From positions 1 through 21,360 of the forward strand of contig JACPSA010000066.1 of NCBI GenBank assembly GCA_016193545.1: a stretch of 21,360 bases of DNA, read 5' to 3'. A program made the position numbers and the translations under genes. This DNA comes from Chloroflexota bacterium (GTDB lineage Bacteria; Chloroflexota; Dehalococcoidia; Dehalococcoidales; UBA2162). The notes under the pieces are model-generated. The model did no database searches. It had not been told where the DNA came from and saw nothing but the letters and a program-made list of their open reading frames with translations. This document shows, in pieces, positions 7,448 through 14,874 of the stretch. How positions within the stretch are numbered: the first letter of the stretch is position 1; each line of letters starts with the position of its first letter.

Positions 7448-8218
7448 TTAATGCACCCCCTTTTCAAATCCGATGTAATAGACCTTGGGCTCAGTCCCCA
7501 AATCTGGTTTCAAAACATAGACACGTTTAGCCGCCAGCGTTTTGGCTACGGGACTCTCAGGGTCCCACAGGTCACCAAAGACCCTGGCTTTCACCGGGCA
7601 GGCTTCGACACAGGCTGGCAGTATTCCCTTGCTAATCCGGTGGTAACACCAGTTGCATTTATCCACCACTCTTTTGTCAGGGAGGAAGAACCTGGCACCG
7701 TAGGGGCATGCCTGCAGGCAATACCCGCAGCCGATACAGTGTTCCTGGTCGATGAGGATAACCCCGTCCTCAGTCATATAAGTAGCACCAACCGGACAGA
7801 CAGTTACACAGGGCGGGTTATCACACTGATTGCAAAGCTTAGGTACAAAAAAGCTTTTCAGAACGTTAGGGTGCGGTTGCTCGGTTTTAAAGCCATCCCT
7901 GCCCGCGTTGGGAGAATCGACAAAAGTCTCCCCTTCTTCAGTAATAACGTACCTCTCTACCCATGTCCGGTTGTATTCCGGTTCCCAGGGGACCTTATTT
8001 TCCAGTTTGCAGGCGACCACACAGCGCCCACAGCCGATGCACTTTTCATTGTCACAAACAAATCCCCAGTAGTGTTTTTCCCAGTCGTAGCTACTGGAAT
8101 TAGCTGTGGCAGTAGTAAAATCGGCGAACAGGGCAGGAATAGTATAAAGAACAATTCCACCCACAACACTTTGGGTGCCGATTCTAACGAAGTCCCGACG
8201 GGAAATTTTCTTTCTCAT
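7448..8218 (-). CDS. Tat-exported four-cluster ferredoxin subunit (HybA/PsrB/TtrB type)
   Basis: A 256-residue protein with a twin-arginine signal (SRRDFVRIG, 6-14, then a hydrophobic stretch to about 31) and four cysteine groups: C60-C63-C66-C70, C129-C132-C137-C141, C161-C164-C167-C171 and C188-C191-C203-C207. This is the standard set for four [4Fe-4S] clusters in the electron-transfer subunit of complex iron-sulfur molybdoenzymes. The Tat signal places it on the outer face of the membrane, where it should dock on the NrfD subunit encoded 3 bases downstream. No catalytic subunit is adjacent; instead the eight-heme cytochrome gene is immediately upstream, so that protein is the likely electron partner. 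No clear ribosome site, so it is probably translated by coupling. Confidence 0.92.
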   Translation of the reverse strand: MRKKISRRDFVRIGTQSVVGGIVLYTIPALFADFTTATANSSSYDWEKHYWGFVCDNEKCIGCGRCVVACKLENKVPWEPEYNRTWVERYVITEEGETFVDSPNAGRDGFKTEQPHPNVLKSFFVPKLCNQCDNPPCVTVCPVGATYMTEDGVILIDQEHCIGCGYCLQACPYGARFFLPDKRVVDKCNWCYHRISKGILPACVEACPVKARVFGDLWDPESPVAKTLAAKRVYVLKPDLGTEPKVYYIGFEKGVH

Positions 8219-8221
8219 AGT

Positions 8222-8971
8222 TTATTCAGAACGATGACAGTTCAAACAGGTGGTACTCTTGCGCCCGGTGTGGTCTTCTGGTAGCGGCCTGATTCCGCCA
8301 ACGTTGTGGCAGAGGAGACAGTCAGTCCGTCCTTCCAGGCTATGGGGGGGATGGGGTAGTGTTGCCCCCCTGATTTCTGGGGGTCCATGGCATGATAGGC
8401 AATCAGTACGTCCTTCCAAGGTGTGGGGAAGTTCTGGGGGTGGTGTCAGCCACGGCTCATGCGGACCGTGGCACAGCTTACAGTCAGTACGTCCTTCTAA
8501 ATTATGGGGGACCTGGGGTGGCATCCCTGCCCGCGGTTCATGCGGGTCATGGCAGGTGACACATTCGCCTTGGCCACCCATTTCAGCTATATTCACCTGG
8601 GTAAAGTTGCTGGGGCGCGAAATGAGCCGGGCGTGGCATGTTCCGCATAGTTCTCGGGTAGTGTGTGAAACTACAGGGGGTACGCCTGTTGCCAGATGTT
8701 CCCTTGCCGGGCCATGGCAATTCTCACAGTTAACTGTCCGGTGGTTTCCTTTTTGCCACATATCATATTGGTTCTGGTGACAGTTGACGCAAACGGAGGA
8801 ACTGGCAAACTGCATGGGCAGGCTTGCCCACAACTGTCTATTTTCCTCGGAGTTTCTCTGATGGAAACCAAAATTGACCAGAGCAGCTGGAACAGGGATT
8901 ACTCTGAGTCCAACAAAAATGAACAGAAGCAGGGCTATTACCAGTAGGCTGGCCCGGGATAAATGTCTCAT
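8222..8971 (-). CDS. Eight-heme cytochrome c with 27-residue haem repeats
   Basis: A 249-residue protein with an N-terminal hydrophobic helix (about 8-28, signal or uncleaved anchor) and eight CXXCH sites at 61, 82, 109, 137, 164, 191, 218 and 242. The haems at 137, 164, 191 and 218 are spaced exactly 27 residues apart, each of the last three preceded by PHxLEGRTD. The last two haems (218, 242) form the same diheme unit found in the lipoprotein at 2820-3161. It probably links the Fe-S/NrfD pair encoded directly downstream (3-base gap) to other periplasmic cytochromes. It is separated from the upstream monoheme gene by 47 bases; AGAGG lies about 17 bases before the ATG, too far to be a clear ribosome site. 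No catalytic function can be assigned. Confidence 0.9.
   Translation of the reverse strand: MRHLSRASLLVIALLLFIFVGLRVIPVPAALVNFGFHQRNSEENRQLWASLPMQFASSSVCVNCHQNQYDMWQKGNHRTVNCENCHGPAREHLATGVPPVVSHTTRELCGTCHARLISRPSNFTQVNIAEMGGQGECVTCHDPHEPRAGMPPQVPHNLEGRTDCKLCHGPHEPWLTPPPELPHTLEGRTDCLSCHGPPEIRGATLPHPPHSLEGRTDCLLCHNVGGIRPLPEDHTGRKSTTCLNCHRSE
8321..8563 (-). repeat. Three tandem 81-bp units in the eight-heme gene
   Basis: Units 8483-8563, 8402-8482 and 8321-8401 each encode 27 residues starting at the first Cys of a haem motif. At DNA level the best-conserved part on the plus strand is CAGTCAGTACGTCCTTCCAA followed by a G-rich run, seen near 8318, 8399 and 8479, and a related copy lies at about 2918 in the diheme lipoprotein gene. 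Confidence 0.8.
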
Positions 8972-9018
8972 GTTTAGTTATTAAATGCCTCTAATTAGGC
9001 TATTTTAATACCTAATTG

Positions 9019-10110
9019 TTAACGAATCAAGTGGAAGTGACTATAAGGGCCAGTAATGAGCATTAAAACCAGCATAGTGCCTAGGATTACCACGATGGTT
9101 AGCCCAGCTAAGGGGACCAGTCTGGTATCTATGTCTCTTATTTCACTGACTACCGGGATGCGAAACACCTGATATATCACGCGGAAGTAGGTAAACCAGA
9201 TAAGCATCACGGCGGCCACGATGAAGAGTAGCCAGGAGAGTATGCCTCCGGGCAACCGCAGAGCGCTGGTGGGTGCTCTTTCCCCTATGCCGATATCAAT
9301 AGCTGACTGGGGGCCGATGAAAATCTCCTCTCCAGGAGCCGGAAGACGGAGGCCGGCCTCAGCCTGGAAAAATGGTTTATCAGCTTCGGTTAGAGTAAGT
9401 GTGGTGCTGGTTTCGATAGGCTGGTATCGGGCAACTACCTGAATGTTACCGGCTTGCCGGGGAGTATGCTCAAAAATGGCCACTCCTTTATCGTCAGTCA
9501 CTGCTTCCCCGATTTCCATCAGACCACTGGCGAAGAAGTCCACTTTGAAGAAGAAAGTTACCGTGGCATTCGGGATAGGCTGGCGATTACTATCACTAAG
9601 GGTAGCCGTTATGGTCATTGGTTGTCCGGCTTGTGCCTGTTGGGGCATAGTCAATAGTAGAGTCCCACCGGCCCCGGCTGGTGGGGGTTGGGTAGGTGGT
9701 GGGGTAGTAGTAACCGGAGCGCCGGTTCCCAGAGACCAGAGATAAGTCAGCACCTGCCACCGTTTTTCTTCGGAGAGGGAAGATTTGTAGGGAGGCATAC
9801 CTTTGTCCAACCTGCCTTCACTCAATATCCAGAAATAAAAGTCGGGCTTCTCCTCAAGGTTGTTGGAAAAAGCGGCCGTGCTGAAGTCAAATTTGGCGAT
9901 GTTATTACCCTTGACACCGTGGCAACCCAGGCAGGACTGCTGGTATATCCCCTTGCCTGTTTGCTGGGTTGCGCTGTCACCCCATGGGAAAGGGTTTTTC
10001 AATCCGGCGTAAGGCGGCGGGACTTCTCCCTGGGCCAGGACGCCGGCGGGTATGACCCAGAGGAGGAAGGCTACGGCTAAAACGATGGCGATTAATTTGA
10101 GATTCCTCAT
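9019..10110 (-). CDS. Membrane-anchored monoheme cytochrome c with Ig-like domain and two C-terminal helices
   Basis: A 363-residue protein. Order: signal peptide (1-26, ending in VLAQG); class I cytochrome c domain (about 45-130) with CLGCH at 60-64 and KGMPPY with Met 105 as the likely sixth ligand; Pro/Thr linker (131-147); an Ig-like beta domain (about 149-242) of the kind seen in adhesins and copper-resistance proteins; two transmembrane helices (about 290-309 and 333-353). The cytochrome domain is comparable to ActE or other monoheme subunits of alternative complex III, but the fused beta domain and anchor are unusual. The ATG overlaps the stop of the NrfD gene upstream (ATGA), so the two are co-translated and likely in one complex, with the haem as electron exit. 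Confidence 0.88.
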   Translation of the reverse strand: MRNLKLIAIVLAVAFLLWVIPAGVLAQGEVPPPYAGLKNPFPWGDSATQQTGKGIYQQSCLGCHGVKGNNIAKFDFSTAAFSNNLEEKPDFYFWILSEGRLDKGMPPYKSSLSEEKRWQVLTYLWSLGTGAPVTTTPPPTQPPPAGAGGTLLLTMPQQAQAGQPMTITATLSDSNRQPIPNATVTFFFKVDFFASGLMEIGEAVTDDKGVAIFEHTPRQAGNIQVVARYQPIETSTTLTLTEADKPFFQAEAGLRLPAPGEEIFIGPQSAIDIGIGERAPTSALRLPGGILSWLLFIVAAVMLIWFTYFRVIYQVFRIPVVSEIRDIDTRLVPLAGLTIVVILGTMLVLMLITGPYSHFHLIR

Positions 10111-11447
10111 GACGCTCTTAGCTCCTCAGTCACTCGTGATGATGCTGTTTCTGTTTCCGCTTGTTCCGCCACTTCCCAGATAGAAAGAACCGGTAAGAAT
10201 TTAGCAAAGAGAGCAAAAATCAGCATAAATGCGGCAAAGGCACCGGCGGTAATCGACCACTCGACCCAGGTGGGTGCGTAGGCGCCGAACTCGAATGGCA
10301 TCAAGGGTACTTGGAGACTGGGGACTAGAATAACGAAACGTTTAATCCACATCCCTACATTGATTAATACCGCTGCGGTTACAATTCTGGGGATGGTTGG
10401 GCCGCGGCGGATGAGCAGGAGAATGGCGGGTACCACTGTGCCGCCAACGACGAAGAACCAGAACGTCGGGGCGCTTTTTCCCAGCATCAGCAGTTCGAGA
10501 AGGTGCTTCTCTTCTTCCTCTAGCTTGTAACCTATGGTGATATACTCACCAAGAGTAAGGTATAGATAGAGGAAAAGCGTGGATAACAGCAGGTAGCTCA
10601 GATAGCGGAAGTGTTTTTCAGTGATGTACTCTTCCAGGTGGAAGAGCCGTCGGAAGATAGCCATAACGATAAGGATTGAGGCGATACCGGAGAAGATAGC
10701 CCCGATAACGAAGTAGATACCAAAGACGGTGCTGTCCCAGCCCGGACGCAGTGTCATGGAAAAGACATAAGAGACTACGGTATGAACGGATATGGCAATT
10801 GGTATGATGGTGACGGCCATAATGCCGATTGCTTTCTCCAGCCGGTGCCGTTGCTCTGGCGTGTTCCGCCAGCCCACTGCCATGACGGTGTAGATTGTTC
10901 TCTTAATGGCTGAGGCCCTGTCTCCCAGTCTATCCCGCATTAGTGCCAGGTCGGGAATCATGGGCAGGTAGAGGTAAATAAGACTGCCGGTCAGGTAAGA
11001 AGTGATAGAGATGATATCCCACAGCAGGGGTGACTGGAAGCGTCCAAACAACAACAGATTGGCAACGCGCTCAGGACGTCCCATGTCGATAAGGGGCATC
11101 AAAGCTCCGATTGAGATTGCCACTACGGTGATAAGCTCTGCCATACGCGTCACCGGGGTGCGCCAGCCCGCCTGGGTAACCCGCAGGATGGCGGAGATAA
11201 GAGTCCCGGCATGGCTGATACCGATAAAGAAGACGAAGTTAACCAGGTATAACCCCCATATGACCACGTCACGCATCCCGGTGGCGATAAGTCCGTACCG
11301 GAGCTGAATAACATAGGCATAGAGACCCCAGGCAACCACCGCCGCCAGAAACAGGACGAAGGTATAATACCCCGGGGTGGTTTGAGCTAATGGATTGAGT
11401 GCGGTCTGTTCCAGACGCTGCCGGTAGTTTTCTATTCCTGTTCTCAT
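10107..11447 (-). CDS. ActC/ActF-like NrfD membrane subunit (second pair)
   Basis: A 446-residue polytopic protein with about ten helices. It carries the NrfD-family signatures NFVFFIGISHAGT (70-82, H79) and DMGRPER (121-127), and a C-terminal MWIKRFVILVPSL segment typical of the ActC/ActF/DsrP branch. In alternative complex III these subunits bind menaquinol and hand electrons to the Fe-S subunit. It is a paralogue of the protein at 12734-14029; the last 80 residues align closely (WVEWSI..AG shared). The ATG directly follows the TAA of the Fe-S gene with no gap, and its own stop overlaps the monoheme cytochrome start, forming an Fe-S, NrfD, cytochrome unit. Confidence 0.92.
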   Translation of the reverse strand: MRTGIENYRQRLEQTALNPLAQTTPGYYTFVLFLAAVVAWGLYAYVIQLRYGLIATGMRDVVIWGLYLVNFVFFIGISHAGTLISAILRVTQAGWRTPVTRMAELITVVAISIGALMPLIDMGRPERVANLLLFGRFQSPLLWDIISITSYLTGSLIYLYLPMIPDLALMRDRLGDRASAIKRTIYTVMAVGWRNTPEQRHRLEKAIGIMAVTIIPIAISVHTVVSYVFSMTLRPGWDSTVFGIYFVIGAIFSGIASILIVMAIFRRLFHLEEYITEKHFRYLSYLLLSTLFLYLYLTLGEYITIGYKLEEEEKHLLELLMLGKSAPTFWFFVVGGTVVPAILLLIRRGPTIPRIVTAAVLINVGMWIKRFVILVPSLQVPLMPFEFGAYAPTWVEWSITAGAFAAFMLIFALFAKFLPVLSIWEVAEQAETETASSRVTEELRAS

Positions 11448-12365
11448 TTAGAAGTCCTCCCCCCATGGCCATATACCGGGGTGGTGGTTGAAGCCGCTGT
11501 CTCCCCAGGTCCAGGTCGGCGTTTTAAATTCACGGTGGTCATCCGGTTTTCTGCCAAAAGCCTGACCATGACCAGGGAGATACCATACCCGGGGCTGAGT
11601 GCCCAGGCCTTCTTTATAGCGGAAGGCATCATTCTCATCCAGAAACTTAGATAGTTTGACAACCTCTGCTCCGTTGGAGGCGATATCCTCGTTCAGGTCA
11701 CCCATGTATAGAGCCTTCATCGGACAGCCGGTAACACAGAGGGGTAGCTTGCCAGCTTCGAGCATGTGGGCGCAGAACATGCACTTGATGACAGTCCCCT
11801 TCACTGCCGGGACGGGATAAAAGGGAGAATATTCGGCGAAGGCAGCTTCGGGGGGAAGTTTCGGGGTGCCCCAGTTGAAGAAGCGCCGCTGGTAAGGGCA
11901 CGCCGCCATGCACAGACGGCAACCGATACAGCGGCGGTGGTCAATGAGGACAATACCTTCCTTATTATGGTAGGTAGCCGCTACCGGGCAGACATTAACA
12001 CAGGGGGCATTGTCACACTGGTAGCAGGGGGTGGGCATAAAAAAAGTACCGCCACCAGGGGATTCTACCTCGTAAACCTGAATCCACTGTTGTCCCTGGG
12101 GTACAAAATGTCCAGCAATACATGCCTGAGTGCACTGGGGTGGTACGCCGATAGTAACGCACCCCTCACACTTCTTGAGGTCAATGACCATGCACCAGGC
12201 ACGGGTCGGTTTCTTGCCTTCGGTTATTGGGGCAGTTCCGGTGGCCGCCCTGGCGCGGTTTAATACCGCGATAAACGGTGATGACAGGATAGCCAGTAAC
12301 CCCATCGCTCCTACTGAGCCGGTAACAAACTGGCGGCGTGTTAATTTTTTGTTTTGGCGTTGCAA
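11448..12365 (-). CDS. Tat-exported Fe-S subunit with altered first cluster (second pair)
   Basis: A 305-residue protein with twin-arginine signal LTRRQFVTG (8-16). Cysteine groups 2 to 4 are normal (C114-C117-C122-C126, C146-C149-C152-C156, C195-C198-C210-C214). Group 1 is stretched: C66-x2-C69-x8-C78-x3-C82 instead of x2, x2, x3. The C-terminal 50 residues are Trp-, Gly- and His-rich (TWTWGDSGFNHHPG) and extend past the usual family end. It belongs to the ActB2/TtrB/HybA group and should sit on the outer face next to the NrfD protein encoded directly downstream. Start is TTG at 12365: GGGAGGAG lies about 8 bases upstream, the Tat motif needs this start, and no in-frame ATG precedes it. A 90-base gap separates it from the gene upstream. 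Confidence 0.92.
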   Translation of the reverse strand: MQRQNKKLTRRQFVTGSVGAMGLLAILSSPFIAVLNRARAATGTAPITEGKKPTRAWCMVIDLKKCEGCVTIGVPPQCTQACIAGHFVPQGQQWIQVYEVESPGGGTFFMPTPCYQCDNAPCVNVCPVAATYHNKEGIVLIDHRRCIGCRLCMAACPYQRRFFNWGTPKLPPEAAFAEYSPFYPVPAVKGTVIKCMFCAHMLEAGKLPLCVTGCPMKALYMGDLNEDIASNGAEVVKLSKFLDENDAFRYKEGLGTQPRVWYLPGHGQAFGRKPDDHREFKTPTWTWGDSGFNHHPGIWPWGEDF

Positions 12366-12455
12366 ACAGGCTCCTCCCTTCCGTACTTAAAGATGAATTT
12401 TCTTTTGATGGTCTCCACTTTAGTTTTTAATATTCTGCTTTTATTCTAGTTGTGT

Positions 12456-12737
12456 TTACTGAGGAATAATAAGCTTCAATAGCATGCCAGCGGCGGCGAA
12501 GCTCGATATAATAGCGCTGATTAATAATATCATCGAGCCTATAAATAGGCCCGGGATTCGGAATGTTCTCGGGTGACCGAGCATAGAAGCAATGGTTAGT
12601 ATAATGACCGGTCCTACGATAATCGCCAGGACGATAAAGCCGATGTTACCTGACATTGTCTGTCTGTCAGACACCTCGGCGGCGATAGCGTTAGCCGGTA
12701 TGACGAAGTCTGTCAATCGTAATAACAAATCTATCAT
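12456..12737 (-). CDS. Small two- to three-helix membrane protein
   Basis: A 93-residue protein not recognised by name. Two strong hydrophobic segments lie at about 32-52 and 62-90, separated by GHPRTFRIPG; a weaker one is near the N-terminus. The ATG overlaps the stop of the NrfD gene upstream (ATGA) with AGGTGAAGA just ahead of it, so it is co-translated with that subunit. By position it could be a small accessory subunit of the Fe-S/NrfD complex, like the small membrane subunits of alternative complex III, but no DUF3341-like (ActD) features are visible. The 90 bases downstream (12366-12455) show no clear terminator. Confidence 0.75.
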   Translation of the reverse strand: MIDLLLRLTDFVIPANAIAAEVSDRQTMSGNIGFIVLAIIVGPVIILTIASMLGHPRTFRIPGLFIGSMILLISAIISSFAAAGMLLKLIIPQ

Positions 12738-14029
12738 TCTTCACCTAGCTCCACTATGGGGAACACTTTCAGGAAGAGTGTATAAAGCAATATCGCTGAG
12801 GCAATAATGCCAGCAACTATTGACCATTCAACCCAGCTAGGACTGTAACTGCCTTCCGGAAAGGGCAGTAACGGTCGTAAGAGGGATGGAACCACAATGA
12901 GAAACCGTTTTACCCAGAAAGCGACGACAATAGCGCCCGATGCCAGGATAGTGCGGGTTACCCCGAACCATTGAGGGTGAATAGCTTGAGATACCAGTAT
13001 TATGGCCGGTGTGAAAAATCCCAGGAGGAGCATCGGCCAGAAGATAGGCGCAAACTCTCCCTGAAACAGCTTCTCCGATATTAAGAATTCAGAGAGAGGG
13101 GCGGCATACCTCATGGTCAGTTGCTCGGCAAGTATCAGGTAGATGTAAAATAGTGTGATTATACCCAGAAAAGTCCCCAGCCCCTTAAAAATCTCCGGTT
13201 TGATGTATTCCTGCCAGTTAAACAGCTTCCTCAGTACACCGGAAACAACGATAACGGCGGCAATGGCAGAACCGATGGCGGCTGTCAGAAAGTATGGACC
13301 GGCCAGAGCGCTGAACCATCCCGGTTGCGAAGGCAACAGTCCAAAAATCCAGGGCACGACACCGCCACTGAGCATGACAATTAGAAAAACGATGGCAATG
13401 GAAAGCCACCATGCCATCCTCTCAATCTTATGTTCCTCATCAGGTTTGTAGCCGATTAAGAGGATTTTATAAAACCAGGAGAGCTTCGGGAATCTCTTGG
13501 CACACAGCACCAGGTCTTTACGCATGGTGAGCCAGAGATAAAGTGTGGATAGTGTGAAATAGATAATGATTACGGTTACATCCCAGCTCAGTGAAGATGT
13601 GCCTACCCTCTGCGGCCAGTAAATAATAATATTGAATATCCGGTCCGGTCGTCCCATATCAATCGTGATACTCACTCCGGCCATCATCAGGCTGATAATG
13701 GTGAGAACCTCACCTATCCTGGCTACGGGGGTGTACTTGGTTAAATTCAACAAGCGTATGGCGGCGGCGATGGCTATTCCTCCGTGAGCTAGACCGACAA
13801 AGAAGACAAAATTGGCGATGTAGGCGCCCCAGGGTGCGCCTACCGGTGTTCTCATTGAGGTCAGACCTAGCCCTCGGATTAACTGGAGATACCAGGCGTA
13901 GACGAACCAGGCTGCGGGAATTAGTAACGCCACAGCGAAGAAGTAGAAACCCTGGCCGGTATGCAGTAGCGGGCGCAACAGAGCGACATTAGTTCTATCC
14001 GGCTCCGGTCTTCTCATCATTGCAGCCAT
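12734..14029 (-). CDS. ActC/ActF-like NrfD membrane subunit (first pair)
   Basis: A 431-residue protein with about ten helices, with ANFVFFVGLAHGG (72-84, H82) and DMGRPDR (124-130) as NrfD signatures, and WVKRFLIVVPSL near residue 375 matching its paralogue at 10107-11447. Expected to take part in menaquinol oxidation or menaquinone reduction with the Fe-S subunit encoded just upstream. Its ATG lies 13 bases inside the end of that gene, preceded by GAGGT, and its own stop overlaps the start of the small membrane protein gene. The two NrfD copies are diverged enough to be distinct subunits, as ActC and ActF are. Confidence 0.92.
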   Translation of the reverse strand: MAAMMRRPEPDRTNVALLRPLLHTGQGFYFFAVALLIPAAWFVYAWYLQLIRGLGLTSMRTPVGAPWGAYIANFVFFVGLAHGGIAIAAAIRLLNLTKYTPVARIGEVLTIISLMMAGVSITIDMGRPDRIFNIIIYWPQRVGTSSLSWDVTVIIIYFTLSTLYLWLTMRKDLVLCAKRFPKLSWFYKILLIGYKPDEEHKIERMAWWLSIAIVFLIVMLSGGVVPWIFGLLPSQPGWFSALAGPYFLTAAIGSAIAAVIVVSGVLRKLFNWQEYIKPEIFKGLGTFLGIITLFYIYLILAEQLTMRYAAPLSEFLISEKLFQGEFAPIFWPMLLLGFFTPAIILVSQAIHPQWFGVTRTILASGAIVVAFWVKRFLIVVPSLLRPLLPFPEGSYSPSWVEWSIVAGIIASAILLYTLFLKVFPIVELGEE

Positions 14030-14874
14030 TTTTTACCTCGCGTAATGTACCATATTGAGGGTTCGGTGCTGATTTCCTCCAGGAGACGGAAGCCCAGATT
14101 GGCTTCCAGCAGTTTGTAGACCTCACTTTCCGGGTTTCTGATGTTGCCAAAGTGCCTGGCACGCACCGGGCATACTTCTACACAGCGAGGTAGTTGTCCC
14201 CGTCTGGTCCGGTGAATACAGAAAGTGCACTTCTCAACGACACCGAGTGGGCGGACCGGCACCAGCGGATTTGTCTCATCGGCTGGTATTTCCGCCTGCC
14301 ACCAGTTGAAGCGGCGGGCATTGTAAGGACAGGCTACCACGCAGAGTCGGCAGCCAATGCACCTATCATAGTCCATGACCACAATACCATCTTTGGTTTT
14401 GTAGGTCGCTCCTACAGGGCAGGCTTTGACGCAGGGCGGATTATCGCAGTGATTGCATTGCACCGGTAGGTACCATCTTCCCTTTAGGGGAGCTTCAGTA
14501 TAAGATGTAGTTGCTCCTTTTTTGAGGTCTTGCGGTGATGGATGACCGGTCACGCTTACATCAGATTTCACCTCGAACACCTCTATCCAGGGTGGGGAAA
14601 CGGTGTCCGGGATGTTGTTTTCTTTTTTACAGGCCCACTGGCAGGTCCGGCAGCCGATACAGGCGCCGACATCTATTACCATGGCAAATTTGTTGTGTTC
14701 GTCGGCTACTGTTCCTGCCCCATCAACTCGCTTTGAAGCCTCCTTTCCAGCCTGCCATTTGGTCTCTTTGACACCGGTAAAAGCGAGAGAAGGGCGGGCG
14801 AATTTGCCCAAGAGCCCCAGGCCGATTAATCCACCACCGTATTTGATGAACTCTTTACGTCCTATTCGTCTCAT
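14017..14874 (-). CDS. Exported four-cluster Fe-S subunit (first pair)
   Basis: A 285-residue protein with four complete cysteine groups: C72-C75-C78-C82, C140-C143-C148-C152, C172-C175-C178-C182 and C216-C219-C231-C235, as in ActB2, QrcC, TtrB and HybA. The N-terminal signal reads RRIGRKEFIKYGGG, so the Tat motif has Arg-Lys where Arg-Arg is usual; the Gly-rich hydrophobic stretch that follows (12-32) is Tat-like, and KR or RK variants are known in this family. Expected on the outer face bound to the NrfD protein encoded next (13-base overlap). Its ATG overlaps the stop of the eight-heme cytochrome gene upstream (ATGA), which makes that cytochrome the likely electron partner. Confidence 0.92.
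   Translation of the reverse strand: MRRIGRKEFIKYGGGLIGLGLLGKFARPSLAFTGVKETKWQAGKEASKRVDGAGTVADEHNKFAMVIDVGACIGCRTCQWACKKENNIPDTVSPPWIEVFEVKSDVSVTGHPSPQDLKKGATTSYTEAPLKGRWYLPVQCNHCDNPPCVKACPVGATYKTKDGIVVMDYDRCIGCRLCVVACPYNARRFNWWQAEIPADETNPLVPVRPLGVVEKCTFCIHRTRRGQLPRCVEVCPVRARHFGNIRNPESEVYKLLEANLGFRLLEEISTEPSIWYITRGKKWLQ

Noticed and set aside
7451..8284. Long plus-strand frame of 277 codons opposite the Fe-S subunit gene
   Set aside because: It is the antisense shadow of the Fe-S gene at 7448-8218, which has a Tat signal and four full cysteine groups; the plus frame shows no recognisable domain.
8318..8510. CRISPR-like regularly spaced repeats
   Set aside because: The 81-bp periodicity is in frame inside a cytochrome gene and encodes 27-residue haem units; there are no unique spacers.
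11766..12263. Plus-strand frame of 165 codons
   Set aside because: Antisense shadow of the second Fe-S subunit gene.
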